In this document: positions 24,382-32,722 of the stretch, one piece after another
How positions within the stretch are numbered: the stretch's first letter is position 1
Layout: each line of letters starts with the position of its first letter
Assembly (NCBI GenBank): GCA_029253085.1
Contig: JAQXAF010000061.1
Coordinates: 1-42,236 of the forward strand
From: Luminiphilus sp.
GTDB lineage: Bacteria; Pseudomonadota; Gammaproteobacteria; Pseudomonadales; Halieaceae
Reading direction: 5' to 3'
DNA length: 42,236 nucleotides
Notes under the pieces: generated by a model
What the model saw: the letters and a program-made list of their open reading frames with translations, nothing else
What the model was told of the DNA's origin: nothing
The model's database searches: none
Translations under genes and position numbers: made by a program

Positions 24382-25707
24382 TCAAGCCTGTGCGGGGCGG
24401 GCAGCAGCTAAAGCGTCTTGGTAAGTGCTTTCCTGATCTTCAATCTGCGCACCTTCCAATATTTTGTCGACTACTTGATCCTCTAGTACCCGAGACTCCA
24501 CTTGAGCGAGCTGTTCGTTTTCACTGTAGTACCAATTGATCACTTCCTCAGGTTCTTGATAAGTGGAAGCGATATCTTCTATAGCCTCTTTAACCTTAGC
24601 CGGATCAGCTCTCAACTCAAATTTCGTAATCATTTCCCCTAACAGCAACCCGAGCTTCACACGTCGCTCTGCCTGCTCTTTAAACATTTCATCGGGAAGT
24701 ATGCTTTTCAGATCCATTTCTGGTGCCGCTTGACCACCAAATTGCTGAAACATTTGACCTCGCATACCATCGATTTCCTGAGACACCAGGCTTGATGGGA
24801 TCTCAATGTCATCGTGTGCCGCGACAACGCCGTCCATCACTTGATTTTTGATATGTGTCTGCACGGCGTTACGAAGCTCTCGCTCCATATTTTTTTGCAC
24901 TTCTTCGCGGAAAACGGGTTCGCCGCCTTCCTCAACGCCGTAGCTTGCGAACAGCTCTTCATCAAGGGGGGCCAATTCTAGTGATTGGACAGTTTTGCAG
25001 GTAATCGCAAACGACGCGTCTGCCCCTTGCAACTCTTCGCTCGAATAATCATCGGGGAAGGTGACATCAATCGACTTTTGGTCTCCGGCAACCATACCAA
25101 CAATGCCGTCTTCAAACCCTGGAATCATCTTACCGCTGCCGAGCTCTAGGGTTTGGTCTTCACCCGTGCCGCCATCAAACGCCTCGCCATCGCGCGTACC
25201 CGCAAAATCTATGACCACAGTATCGCCAGTCTCGGCAGCCCGCTCAACGTCCTTTAGTTCTCCGCGCTGCTTTCTAAAAATCTCAATAATTTCATCGACA
25301 TCAGCGCTATTTACCTCAGCAACCGGCCGCTCAATCTTGAGATCAGTAATTTCGTTAATTTCCAGCGTCGGAAAAATTTCAAACGTCGCTGTGTATTCAA
25401 CGTCCCTACCCGCCTCAAGTGCTCGAGGCTCGATTCGAGGTTGTCCAGCAGGGCGAAGCTTTTCACTGATAACCGCTTCTTGAAACGATTGATTAATCAC
25501 CTCACCAATCACCTCCTGACGAATACCGCCGCCAAAACGCTGCTGCATGACCTTCATGGGCACTTTACCCGGCCGGAATCCTGGTAGCCGAACATTACGT
25601 GACGCCTCACGGAGACGCTGCTCAACCGCGCCATCGACCCGGTCGGCTGGAACCCCGATGGTCAGGCGCCGCTCTAGGCCTGAGGTAGTTTCGATAGATA
25701 CCCGCAT
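24382..25707 (-). CDS. tig: Trigger factor, ribosome-associated chaperone
   Basis: 441 residues in the standard three parts. The ribosome-binding N-terminus holds the signature LPGFRPGKVPMKVMQQRFG (about residues 40-58). The FKBP-like isomerase domain lies around 150-245 (GDTVVIDFAGTRDGEAFDGG, KMIPGFEDGIVGM). The C-terminal chaperone domain is helical and rich in Glu/Gln (FKEQAERRVKLGLLLGEM). It meets nascent chains at the ribosome exit. The ATG at 25707 has CAGGAG upstream. It heads the tig-clpP-clpX group, with tRNA-Leu 71 bases upstream on the same strand, possibly on the same transcript. Confidence 0.97.
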   Translation of the reverse strand: MRVSIETTSGLERRLTIGVPADRVDGAVEQRLREASRNVRLPGFRPGKVPMKVMQQRFGGGIRQEVIGEVINQSFQEAVISEKLRPAGQPRIEPRALEAGRDVEYTATFEIFPTLEINEITDLKIERPVAEVNSADVDEIIEIFRKQRGELKDVERAAETGDTVVIDFAGTRDGEAFDGGTGEDQTLELGSGKMIPGFEDGIVGMVAGDQKSIDVTFPDDYSSEELQGADASFAITCKTVQSLELAPLDEELFASYGVEEGGEPVFREEVQKNMERELRNAVQTHIKNQVMDGVVAAHDDIEIPSSLVSQEIDGMRGQMFQQFGGQAAPEMDLKSILPDEMFKEQAERRVKLGLLLGEMITKFELRADPAKVKEAIEDIASTYQEPEEVINWYYSENEQLAQVESRVLEDQVVDKILEGAQIEDQESTYQDALAAARPAQA

Positions 25708-25778
25708 GGAAAACTCCTGAATTTCGCAATGTTAGCCTGAGCTACTGGCATCTTTGTACGACGCCCGTGTTGTTTTAA

Positions 25779-25863
<85 letters not shown>

Positions 25864-25984
25864 AGAATCTTCGTAGGAACATCGCCAAAAGCCAGCGATT
25901 CCAAGGGCGCGGATACTCGCACACGCACCCTTTCGTTGCAATATCGACGTCAACCGAGGCTACGTCAAAAATCACGGAAACATC

Positions 25985-26060
25985 ACGTCTTTCATCTTGA
26001 ATATTTTATTTTTATTATTTAATTCAACAACTTAAATTATAATTTTTATTATTTACTTTA
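25985..26060. other. AT-rich stretch between tRNA-Leu and the candidate small RNA
   Basis: About 75 bases made almost only of A and T, in strong contrast to the surrounding sequence. It contains TATAAT at 26038-26043 on the + strand, without a clear -35. It could be an UP element or curved promoter region for a rightward transcript, or simply a relaxed intergenic tract. No coding frame is credible. Confidence 0.45.
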
Positions 26061-26139
26061 TGCTACGGCACACATTCGTCAAGAATAATAACAGGGATAT
26101 TTTTATCGCATATCGATCTAAAAACGTCGCGTTTGATAC

Positions 26140-26312
26140 TAGACAGGCCCCCGGGCCAGTGGGGCATACTCTAAGCGTTGGAGGGTATTTAGCGCTGCCC
26201 GACAGCACAGCAGAGATTTTTATCCTCTGCCGCCGCGAGACCCACGGCAGGATGCTAGGGATCGCTGACTCCTAAACTCGCTGTAGATGGGCCCCTAGGG
26301 GCCTTTTTTTTT
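26140..26312 (+). ncRNA. Candidate small RNA ending in an intrinsic terminator
   Basis: The stretch folds on paper into a long rod. AGGCCCCC at the 5' side (from about 26142) can pair with GGGGCCT at the 3' end. Inside it, AGCG pairs with CGCT, GGAG with CTCC, a second AGCG with CGCT, then CTGCC with GGCAG. The apex holds the hairpin GCAGAG/CTCTGC. It ends in a strong terminator, and no gene upstream on this strand needs one. The closed rod of about 170 bases with interior bulges recalls 6S RNA in shape, but I cannot match 6S sequence motifs. An open frame of 71 codons covers it (26060-26275) but lacks a ribosome site. Confidence 0.35.
26290..26312 (+). terminator. Rho-independent terminator on the + strand
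   Basis: GGCCCC (26290-26295) and GGGGCC (26298-26303) form a perfect GC stem, followed by nine T (26304-26312). The other strand has no T run after the stem. Its direction implies a rightward transcript in this gene-free region. Confidence 0.8.
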
Positions 26313-26393
26313 CGCTACAACTCTGGCAAAACAAGCTTATCGAGACCCGATCTTTAGGCATTTTAGCCACAAGCCGCGAAAGATCAGCAAGCA

Positions 26394-26738
26394 TCACATG
26401 GTGTGCGTCTGCCGTTCAGAGTTTAGTGCGCCACCCAAGTGAACCTCGATTTTTGCGTTGGCCGTTGCATCCTGTTCAGAAAATTGGACCCCTACCCCTG
26501 CTTGCCGATTTCCCTGAGCTCCCGCCGGTGTAATCCACACGACACGCCCCGCTATTGGGATCTTTTCAGGCTCGTCCATGAGGGTTAGCAACATGAATAC
26601 CTCATCGCCGATGCTGTAGCGCTTGTTGGTGGGAACGAAAATCCCCCCGTTATCGAGGAACGGCATGTAAGCGGCATACAGAACAGCCTTGTCTTTAATC
26701 GTTAAGGACAAAATGCCTTGCCGGTTAGTGTCACTCAT
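26394..26738 (-). CDS. pilZ: Type IV pilus assembly protein PilZ (single PilZ domain)
   Basis: 114 residues from the ATG at 26738, which has GGAG nine bases upstream; nine more codons are open upstream but are not expected. It is very like Pseudomonas PilZ: ILSLTIKDKAVLYAAYMPF, NGGIFVPTNKRYSIGDEVFM, LLTLMDEPEKIPIAGRVVWI, GAQGNRQAGVGVQFSEQD, and the closing RQTHTM. This founding PilZ lacks the RxxxR pair that binds cyclic di-GMP in other PilZ proteins; none is seen here. It acts with PilB and FimX-type proteins in pilus assembly. It is the last gene of the fatty acid/replication operon, directly after holB, as in Pseudomonas. Confidence 0.93.
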   Translation of the reverse strand: MSDTNRQGILSLTIKDKAVLYAAYMPFLDNGGIFVPTNKRYSIGDEVFMLLTLMDEPEKIPIAGRVVWITPAGAQGNRQAGVGVQFSEQDATANAKIEVHLGGALNSERQTHTM

Positions 26739-26800
26739 GGCTAAAACTCCAATGCGGTCTGGCATAGTCTAGCAACTGCGCATTAAACATTCATGCTCGC

Positions 26801-27757
26801 TTAAGCCTCAGTCACTAGGAGCCGAGCCAATTCGGGCAATATGACGTCGCGACCAAAGTTTATGCCCTTTCGATTGGCGATTAGCCACTCCAAAATTTTA
26901 TCGCGCTGGCGAAAATGGGCCTTTGAACCCGGTTCTCCTGCTGCATAATAGATTCGCTCTTCCACACGCTGTAGCGCGGTATCAAGAATCACGTCTAAGT
27001 CATAACCACTGAATCCCGCCAAGGCTTCTGGTGTAGTTTTCGATCCTTCGAGAAGTCCACTAAGCGCGTCTATAAGAGCGGCTTTCGTGGCAAGATCCTC
27101 ATTCAAGATTAAGCGAAGTGCTGTGAGTGGCTGAGCCTGAGCAAGGGAATAAGCTTGCTCAGCGATTGGCCCTGAGCACGATGACTGGTTGGCAAGCCAT
27201 GTAAGCGCCACGGGTCTGCTTGGATGTGGCAGATTGTATCGCTGGCACCGCGATCTTACGGTCGCAGGTAATTCCCCTGGACGATGACTCACCAAAATTA
27301 GCAGCGCCTTTCCTGGAGGCTCCTCCAGAGTTTTTAGAAGCGCATTGGCAGCTGCTGCAGTCATAGCCTCTGCCGGCTGAATCACCAACACCTTGTGAGA
27401 TCCATAACCCGATGTCTGCTGCATAAATGTTACCGCCGCCCGAATGGCATCAACTCCAATGGCGCGCTTGCCCTCCTCCGGGGCAATCCATCTGAAATCA
27501 CCGTGGGCTCCGCCTCCCGCAAGCTGGCAGCTCGTACAGCTGCCACAGGGCTCAACACCAGCCCTCTGACAGAGCAGCCCAGTTGCAAATGATGCGGCCA
27601 ACTGGGTTTTACCCAAACCTTTGGCACCGGTTAGTAATATCGCGTGGGGTAGCTTTTTCTGGTGCTCGAGGGATGACAAACGCTCCAGAATACTCTGCTG
27701 CCACGGCAGCGCCGAGTTAAGCCAGGGCTTTAACAGTTCAGGAGATCGCACCGGCAA
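26801..27757 (-). CDS. holB: DNA polymerase III subunit delta'
   Basis: 318 residues. The nucleotide fold is seen in AILLTGAKGLGKTQLAASFA, the zinc-binding cysteines in CQRAGVEPCGSCTSCQ, and the AAA+ arms in KVLVIQPAEAMTAAAANALL and KTLEEPPGKALLILVSHRPG, followed by the SRC of TVRSRCQR. Delta' is part of the clamp loader that places the beta clamp on DNA. The P-loop GAKGLGKT looks complete, although delta' proteins usually do not hydrolyse ATP. The start is a TTG at 27757 with AAGGAG four bases upstream; a GTG two codons later is also possible. The gene overlaps the end of tmk by 20 bases. Confidence 0.94.
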   Translation of the reverse strand: MPVRSPELLKPWLNSALPWQQSILERLSSLEHQKKLPHAILLTGAKGLGKTQLAASFATGLLCQRAGVEPCGSCTSCQLAGGGAHGDFRWIAPEEGKRAIGVDAIRAAVTFMQQTSGYGSHKVLVIQPAEAMTAAAANALLKTLEEPPGKALLILVSHRPGELPATVRSRCQRYNLPHPSRPVALTWLANQSSCSGPIAEQAYSLAQAQPLTALRLILNEDLATKAALIDALSGLLEGSKTTPEALAGFSGYDLDVILDTALQRVEERIYYAAGEPGSKAHFRQRDKILEWLIANRKGINFGRDVILPELARLLVTEA

Positions 27758-28385
27758 TCCACTCCTTTAGAAAACCATCCAATTGTTGCTCTACTTGCTG
27801 CAAATCAACACTCGCATCGATCACATGCCAACGATGAGGCTCCAATTTTACGCGCTGCAAATACCCATTTCTCACGGCCTCAAAAAAAGGAATCGCCTCA
27901 AGTTCAAAGCGATCTAGCTCACCCCGCGCCCGAGCGCGCTCCAGCCCAATTTCTGGATCTACATCGAGCAAAATAGACAGATTGGGATTGGTGTTCGGAT
28001 GAGCAAGCTCAGCTAGCTGCTGTATCGCAGCTAAAGGTAGGCCCCGACCGAAACCCTGATAGGCGAAACTAGCATCGGTAAATCGGTCACATAAGACCCA
28101 CTCACCGCGCTGAAGTGCTGGCGTAATAACGGTATCAACGTGCTGCGCCCTAGCGGCAAAAACCATGAGCAATTCCGCCATAGGTGTAGGCGCAAGCCCT
28201 TCCTTTTGAAGCAGTAACTGGCGCAGTTGTTCGCCGAGCTCCGTGCCCCCAGGTTCTCGTGTAACCAGTAAGGGAATACCTGCCTCGCGCAAGCGCGCTT
28301 CGATGAGGCGTAACTGAGTCGTTTTTCCGACCCCTTCTCCGCCTTCGACCGTGATGAATTTTGCTGTATGGGTCACGCCTTCCAC
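27738..28385 (-). CDS. tmk: Thymidylate kinase
   Basis: 215 residues. The P-loop is FITVEGGEGVGKTTQ, followed by REPGGTELGEQLRQLLL with the DR-type pocket, AELLMVFAARAQHV, and CDRFTDASFAYQGFGRG, which supplies the DRx motif. The LID region LERARARGELDRFE is of the proteobacterial type with arginines. It phosphorylates dTMP to dTDP for DNA synthesis. The start is a GTG directly after the mltG stop (TAA then GTG). A GTG three codons later is also possible. holB overlaps its end. Confidence 0.95.
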   Translation of the reverse strand: MEGVTHTAKFITVEGGEGVGKTTQLRLIEARLREAGIPLLVTREPGGTELGEQLRQLLLQKEGLAPTPMAELLMVFAARAQHVDTVITPALQRGEWVLCDRFTDASFAYQGFGRGLPLAAIQQLAELAHPNTNPNLSILLDVDPEIGLERARARGELDRFELEAIPFFEAVRNGYLQRVKLEPHRWHVIDASVDLQQVEQQLDGFLKEWIAGAIS

Positions 28386-29414
28386 TTAATCACCGCCATT
28401 GGGTGTCGATCGGTAATCAGCTTTTCTAGAAAGCTGATAACGCTGAACGTTAGCATTGTGCTCTTCAAGAGTCTCTGAGAACACATGATAACCATCACCC
28501 CGAGCCACAAAGTAGAGGGCGGCACCAGAAGCCGGCCGTACCGCGGCTTCCAATGCGGCAACACCGGGCAATGCAATGGGGGTTGGGGGCAAGCCTTTTA
28601 TCCGGTAGGTATTCCAAGGGTTAGCCACATCTCTCAGGTGCTGACGTGTCAAATTGCCATTGAAATCCGAACCTAGACCATAAATAACCGTAGGGTCAGT
28701 TTGCAGTCGCATATCCGCCTCCAACCTTCGCGTAAACACTCCGGCAATGGTGGCGCGCTCTTGTGAAACTGAGGTTTCGCGCTCAACAATGGAGGCCAAA
28801 ATCAACGCTTCGTAAGGCGCCGTCAGTGGCGTGTCAGGCGAGCGATTTGCCCAAACCTGCATCAGTGCGCGCTGCATAAGCCTGTGAGCCCGTCGCAGTA
28901 TGTCAAGATCTGAATCACCAGCAACGAATCGATAAGTTTCGGGCAAAAACCAACCCTCGGGCGACGTTAACGGTAACACCAGGTCAAGGAGCAGAGGATC
29001 ATTAGAATCCTGAAGCTCGCGCACCAAGCGACGGTCATCGTGTAGTCGTTGCAATGCCTCCTGAAGCGTAATTCCCTCAGGGAGCGTTACCTGATAACTC
29101 ACTACATCGCCCTGTTTTAAACGCTCCAAAAACTCAAAGCCGCTTAAGCCCGGAATCAGTTGATATTCACCGGTATGGATTTGTCGATCAATTCCTTGCC
29201 AACGAGCCCACACCTCTAATAGTCGACTGGACTCAATAAAATTCCGAGACTTCAGCTTGGCCAATATTTGTTTGAGGCTATCCCCTTGCTCGACAATTAT
29301 AGTGGCGTCGACTTGGGGTAAATTCATGGGGGCGTGCAAAGCCTGCTTCCCGAGGGAAAGGCACATAACTAAGGCACTCAGCACCAGAATTAAACCGATA
29401 AGCCAAGGCTTCAC
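28386..29414 (-). CDS. mltG: Endolytic murein transglycosylase MltG
   Basis: 342 residues. One N-terminal membrane segment (about 5-22) anchors a periplasmic body. A LysM-like subdomain (IIVEQGDSLKQILAKLKSR) precedes the YceG/MltG catalytic domain, with the catalytic glutamate Glu211 in ASIVERETS, and TDPTVIYGLG, NPWNTYRIKGLPPTPIA and the YFVARGDGYHVFS C-terminal part. MltG cuts nascent glycan strands and sets their length. The ATG overlaps the pabC stop by four bases (ATGA), and tmk begins directly after its stop. Confidence 0.95.
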   Translation of the reverse strand: MKPWLIGLILVLSALVMCLSLGKQALHAPMNLPQVDATIIVEQGDSLKQILAKLKSRNFIESSRLLEVWARWQGIDRQIHTGEYQLIPGLSGFEFLERLKQGDVVSYQVTLPEGITLQEALQRLHDDRRLVRELQDSNDPLLLDLVLPLTSPEGWFLPETYRFVAGDSDLDILRRAHRLMQRALMQVWANRSPDTPLTAPYEALILASIVERETSVSQERATIAGVFTRRLEADMRLQTDPTVIYGLGSDFNGNLTRQHLRDVANPWNTYRIKGLPPTPIALPGVAALEAAVRPASGAALYFVARGDGYHVFSETLEEHNANVQRYQLSRKADYRSTPNGGD

Positions 29415-30244
29415 AGCGAAGCCTCTTGATGAATGAGAGCCGACAAGGCCTCACTCGCAGCGCTTTCGGGAAAGAGAGAATCATCTACCGAAGCGATTCG
29501 GCGAATCCCTGCGACAGAGTTACAAGACCATGCCTCCTCAGCCGACGCTACAAGGTCGGCGGTGATTTTTCGAATGCTTACTTGGTAACCTAAGAACTTA
29601 GCCCAGTGATCCAGAATGGCCTCCCGACGCGTCCCTGCTATGCCCACCTCATTGACGGGGGGAGTGATAAAACAAGTGCCAACTCGCAAAAATAAATTCC
29701 CGCTAGCTGTCGATACCCAAGACCCCGATGAATCACACATAATGGCATCAGTGAAGCCTCGACGGCACGCTTCGTCCAAAGCCATCACCTGCTCAGTTCT
29801 TGCCAGTAACTTGCAACCTTGAAAAAAAGGCTGAGTAGACCAGCGCACCCGACTGACTGTCACAAGCGAAGGCGACTCAGCCTTTACCAGACCAGGACTA
29901 AAGCGAAGGATGCTGCGCGGAGTTTGCCGCTGAGGGACCTTGTAACCTCGGGGACCAGAGCCACGTGTCACGGTGAGGCGCAGCGTCCCGCTGGCATGAG
30001 CAACCGTGGTTTTTAGTGCTTTCTCAGCCTCATTAATCAGCGTCAGAGCGGTCTGTTCGGGCGCTGGGAAATTTAATACTTGAAGCCCCCGCCCCAGACG
30101 CTGGACATGGCGCCTTTTACACGACACAACACCAAGTTCAACACGCAGTGTCTCGAAGACCCCGTCGGCGAGACACAAGCCACGATCATCTGGAGGCACC
30201 TCAGCGTTGGCGACTCCGTTGACCCAAAAGGTCTCCTTAACCAA
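29411..30244 (-). CDS. pabC: Aminodeoxychorismate lyase (4-amino-4-deoxychorismate lyase)
   Basis: 277 residues, PLP fold type IV. The start of the fold reads PPDDRGLCLADGVFETLRVE. The PLP lysine sits in GCKLLARTEQVMALDEA, which has the PabC form of the motif rather than the D-amino-acid transaminase form seen at 9030-9884. STASGNLFLRVG and the C-terminal SCNSVAGIRRIASVDD follow. It makes 4-aminobenzoate for folate from aminodeoxychorismate. The start is a TTG at 30244, eight bases after the fabF stop; no strong ribosome site is seen, so translation probably depends on fabF. It is followed by mltG, the usual order. Confidence 0.9.
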   Translation of the reverse strand: MVKETFWVNGVANAEVPPDDRGLCLADGVFETLRVELGVVSCKRRHVQRLGRGLQVLNFPAPEQTALTLINEAEKALKTTVAHASGTLRLTVTRGSGPRGYKVPQRQTPRSILRFSPGLVKAESPSLVTVSRVRWSTQPFFQGCKLLARTEQVMALDEACRRGFTDAIMCDSSGSWVSTASGNLFLRVGTCFITPPVNEVGIAGTRREAILDHWAKFLGYQVSIRKITADLVASAEEAWSCNSVAGIRRIASVDDSLFPESAASEALSALIHQEASL

Positions 30245-30252
30245 GCTAAGGA

Positions 30253-31497
30253 TTACTCTGCAAACTGACTGAAAACGAGCGATCCATTCGTGCCGCCAAA
30301 GCCAAACGAATTACTAATGGCGTGGTGAATCTTAAATTGCTGTGCGTTATGAGGCACATAGTTGAGATCGCAGCCGTCTCCCGGATTATCGAGATTGATC
30401 GTGGGGGGTGCCACCCCATCGCGAATCGCAAGAATCGTAAATACCGCTTCAACCGCACCTGCAGCGCCCAGTAAATGTCCAATCATCGACTTAGTGGAGC
30501 TAACTGCGAGCTGCGGTGCAACATCACCGAAAATAGACTTTACGGCCATTGTCTCGGCGCGGTCACCGACGATTGTTGAAGTCCCATGAGCGTTAATATA
30601 ACCAATATCTGATGCGTTCAGGCCTGAGTCACGGAGGGCATTGGCCATAGAACGCGCTGCTCCCCGGCCATCTTCTGGCGGAGAGGTCATGTGGTAGGCG
30701 TCACCGCTCATACCAAAACCTGTTAGCTCAGCATAAATAGTTGCCTTACGCGCTTTTGCGGTCTCCAGTGATTCGAGCATCAGCATTGCCGCGCCATCAC
30801 CGAGCACAAAACCGTCACGGTCTGCATCCCAGGGCCTGGATGCCAGTTCTGGCGTCGCGTTTCGAGTTGAAAGCGCCCTCGCGGCGGCGAATCCACCTAA
30901 CCCAACCGGCGTGGTTGCCATTTCAGCGCCACCTACCAGCATGGCATCGGCCTCCCCCGTTGCAATCAAGCGCGCGCCCATTCCAATATTGTGCGTGCCA
31001 CTCGTGCACGCAGTAACAATCGCCAAATTCGGTCCCTGAAGGTTGTACATAACCGACAGATTTCCACTGATCATATTAATAATGGCACCCGGCACAAAAA
31101 AGGGTGACATGCGTCGAGGCCCCGCATTTAGGATGAGCTCGTTATTGCGCTCAATGGAACCAATACCTCCAATACCGGAACCAATAGCACAGCCAATGCG
31201 CTCACAGTTCTCCTCATTAACCTCAAGACCACTGTCGCGGATCGCCTGAATGCCTGCGACCATGCCGAACTGAATGAAGGGATCCATGCGCTTTGAATCT
31301 TTAGGCGCAAGGTACCCCTCAGCGGAGAAATTTTTAACTGAACAACTAAATTGGGTGCTGAAGGCATCGGTGTTAAACCCTTCAATGCTGGCCGCGCCAC
31401 TCTTACCATTGCAGATGGCTTGCCAGCTTGATGCCACGTTCAACCCTACCGGCGTCACTGCACCAAGACCGGTTACTACCACTCGATTGCCGTTCAT
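30253..31497 (-). CDS. fabF: 3-oxoacyl-[acyl-carrier-protein] synthase II
   Basis: 414 residues, a full condensing enzyme. The active Cys164 lies in [10 protein letters not shown]; the two His are in NAHGTST (near 305) and GHLLGAAGA (near 341), so the Cys-His-His triad is complete. [14 protein letters not shown] opens the protein and [14 protein letters not shown] closes it. It elongates acyl-ACP with malonyl-ACP and controls unsaturated chain length. An intrinsic terminator lies between acpP and fabF, so fabF is probably read at a lower level than acpP. The ATG has GGGAG upstream (AGGGAGACTGTTC). Confidence 0.96.
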   Translation of the reverse strand: MNGNRVVVTGLGAVTPVGLNVASSWQAICNGKSGAASIEGFNTDAFSTQFSCSVKNFSAEGYLAPKDSKRMDPFIQFGMVAGIQAIRDSGLEVNEENCERIGCAIGSGIGGIGSIERNNELILNAGPRRMSPFFVPGAIINMISGNLSVMYNLQGPNLAIVTACTSGTHNIGMGARLIATGEADAMLVGGAEMATTPVGLGGFAAARALSTRNATPELASRPWDADRDGFVLGDGAAMLMLESLETAKARKATIYAELTGFGMSGDAYHMTSPPEDGRGAARSMANALRDSGLNASDIGYINAHGTSTIVGDRAETMAVKSIFGDVAPQLAVSSTKSMIGHLLGAAGAVEAVFTILAIRDGVAPPTINLDNPGDGCDLNYVPHNAQQFKIHHAISNSFGFGGTNGSLVFSQFAE

Positions 31498-31578
31498 GAA
31501 CAGTCTCCCTTGACTAGAAGCGCAAAATAATAGGCTGCGCCAGAGATCTCAACAGACCTCGAATTGATCAAGCCGCAC

Positions 31579-31613
31579 AAAAAAAAGCCGCTCCTCACTA
31601 GTGCAGAGCGGCT
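31579..31613 (-). terminator. Intrinsic terminator between acpP and fabF
   Basis: AGCCGCTC (31586-31593) and GAGCGGCT (31606-31613) form an eight-pair stem. On the minus strand it is followed by eight T (31579-31586). It would end much of the transcription after acpP and allow acpP to be made in excess of fabF and the genes behind it. Confidence 0.8.
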
Positions 31614-31641
31614 CTCATACTTACTGTTTCGTTAGAAAACC

Positions 31642-31878
31642 TTAGGCAAGGTTTTCGTTGATGTAGTTGATAGCCAATTGCACCGTCGTGATTTTTTCGG
31701 CTTCCTCGTCTGGAATTTCGGTTTCAAACTCTTCCTCAAGAGCCATAACAAGCTCCACGGTGTCTAGAGAGTCTGCGCCTAAGTCGTCAACAAAAGACGC
31801 CTCGGTACGCACTTCGTCTTCTTTGACGCCCAGCTGCTCGGCAACGATTTTCTTTACGCGATCTTCAATGCTGCTCAT
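31642..31878 (-). CDS. acpP: Acyl carrier protein
   Basis: 78 residues, acidic and helical. Ser37 in [20 protein letters not shown] carries the phosphopantetheine arm. The N-terminal [17 protein letters not shown] and C-terminal [13 protein letters not shown] are standard. It shuttles acyl chains in fatty acid and lipid synthesis. The ATG at 31878 has GGGAG 12 bases upstream. A promoter-like pair upstream and a terminator downstream allow a separate abundant acpP message inside the fab operon. Confidence 0.97.
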   Translation of the reverse strand: MSSIEDRVKKIVAEQLGVKEDEVRTEASFVDDLGADSLDTVELVMALEEEFETEIPDEEAEKITTVQLAINYINENLA

Positions 31879-31933
31879 GGTCTGTTTTACTCTCCCAGCT
31901 TGTTGGTGGGCCTAAGCCCTCTTCAGTGTGCGG

Positions 31934-31962
31934 ATTCTACCTGTAAACGCGCGCAGATTGAA
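31934..31962 (-). promoter_or_regulatory. Possible internal promoter for acpP
   Basis: Minus strand TTCAAT (31957-31962) and TAGAAT (31934-31939) are 17 bases apart. The -10 is one base off consensus and the -35 is weak. It lies between fabG and acpP, where an extra acpP promoter is known in E. coli. Confidence 0.4.
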
Positions 31963-31981
31963 TACAATATGAAACAGCCTG

Positions 31982-32722
31982 TTAGGCCATATACATACCG
32001 CCATTAACATGAATGGTTTCCCCAGTAATATAAGCGGCCGTATCGCCTACCAAGAACTTCACCGTCTCGGCGATTTCCACTGGGCTACCGAGGCGAGCCA
32101 ACGGTATCTGACTAAGCATGAGGTCACGGTTTTCATCCGACAACTCGCGTGTCATATCCGTATCGATAAAGCCCGGAGCGACCGCATTGACGGTGATAGC
32201 TCGGGAGCCGACTTCGCGCGCGAGGGCGCGGGTAAAACCCTCGGCTCCCGCTTTGGTCGCTGCATAGTTAGCCTGACCCGCATTGCCCATGGAACCCACC
32301 ACAGAAGTAATCGTAACGATGCGCCCCCACCTAGCTTTAGTCATTCCTCGCAGGCAAGCCTTACTCAAACGAAAAACTGAACTTAGATTGGTATCGATGA
32401 CGCTATCCCATTCATCAGCTTTCATCCGCATCAGAATGTTGTCTCGAGTGATGCCCGCGTTATTCACCAATATCAGCGGTGCACCAAAACGCGCTTTAAT
32501 CGTAAGCATCAGCTCATCGATACTGTCAGGACTTGCAACATCTAACACAAGCCCTGCGCCTCCTAGTGGCGCGAGCCTTTCATTAATGCTCGCAGCACCA
32601 GCCGCTGTCGTCGCCGTGCCGATAACGATCATTTTTTCCTGAGCAAGCGTATCCGCAATAGCATGACCGATACCACGACTGGCACCGGTTACGAGGGCAA
32701 CAGGGGGATGGGAATCACTCAT
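31982..32722 (-). CDS. fabG: 3-oxoacyl-[acyl-carrier-protein] reductase
   Basis: 246 residues of the short-chain dehydrogenase family. NADP binding: ALVTGASRGIGHAIADTLA, and LVNNAGITRDN in the middle. The catalytic Ser-Tyr-Lys set is seen in ITSVVGSMGNAGQANYAATK. VNAVAPGFIDTDM and ITGETIHVNGGMYMA close it, the typical FabG C-terminus. It reduces 3-oxoacyl-ACP. The ATG overlaps the fabD stop by four bases (ATGA), so the two are coupled. Confidence 0.95.
   Translation of the reverse strand: MSDSHPPVALVTGASRGIGHAIADTLAQEKMIVIGTATTAAGAASINERLAPLGGAGLVLDVASPDSIDELMLTIKARFGAPLILVNNAGITRDNILMRMKADEWDSVIDTNLSSVFRLSKACLRGMTKARWGRIVTITSVVGSMGNAGQANYAATKAGAEGFTRALAREVGSRAITVNAVAPGFIDTDMTRELSDENRDLMLSQIPLARLGSPVEIAETVKFLVGDTAAYITGETIHVNGGMYMA

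Noticed and set aside
26060-26275. 71-codon + strand frame before the orphan terminator
   Set aside because: No ribosome site, no recognisable protein, and the stretch is full of hairpins; a small RNA is more likely, though a small protein is not excluded.
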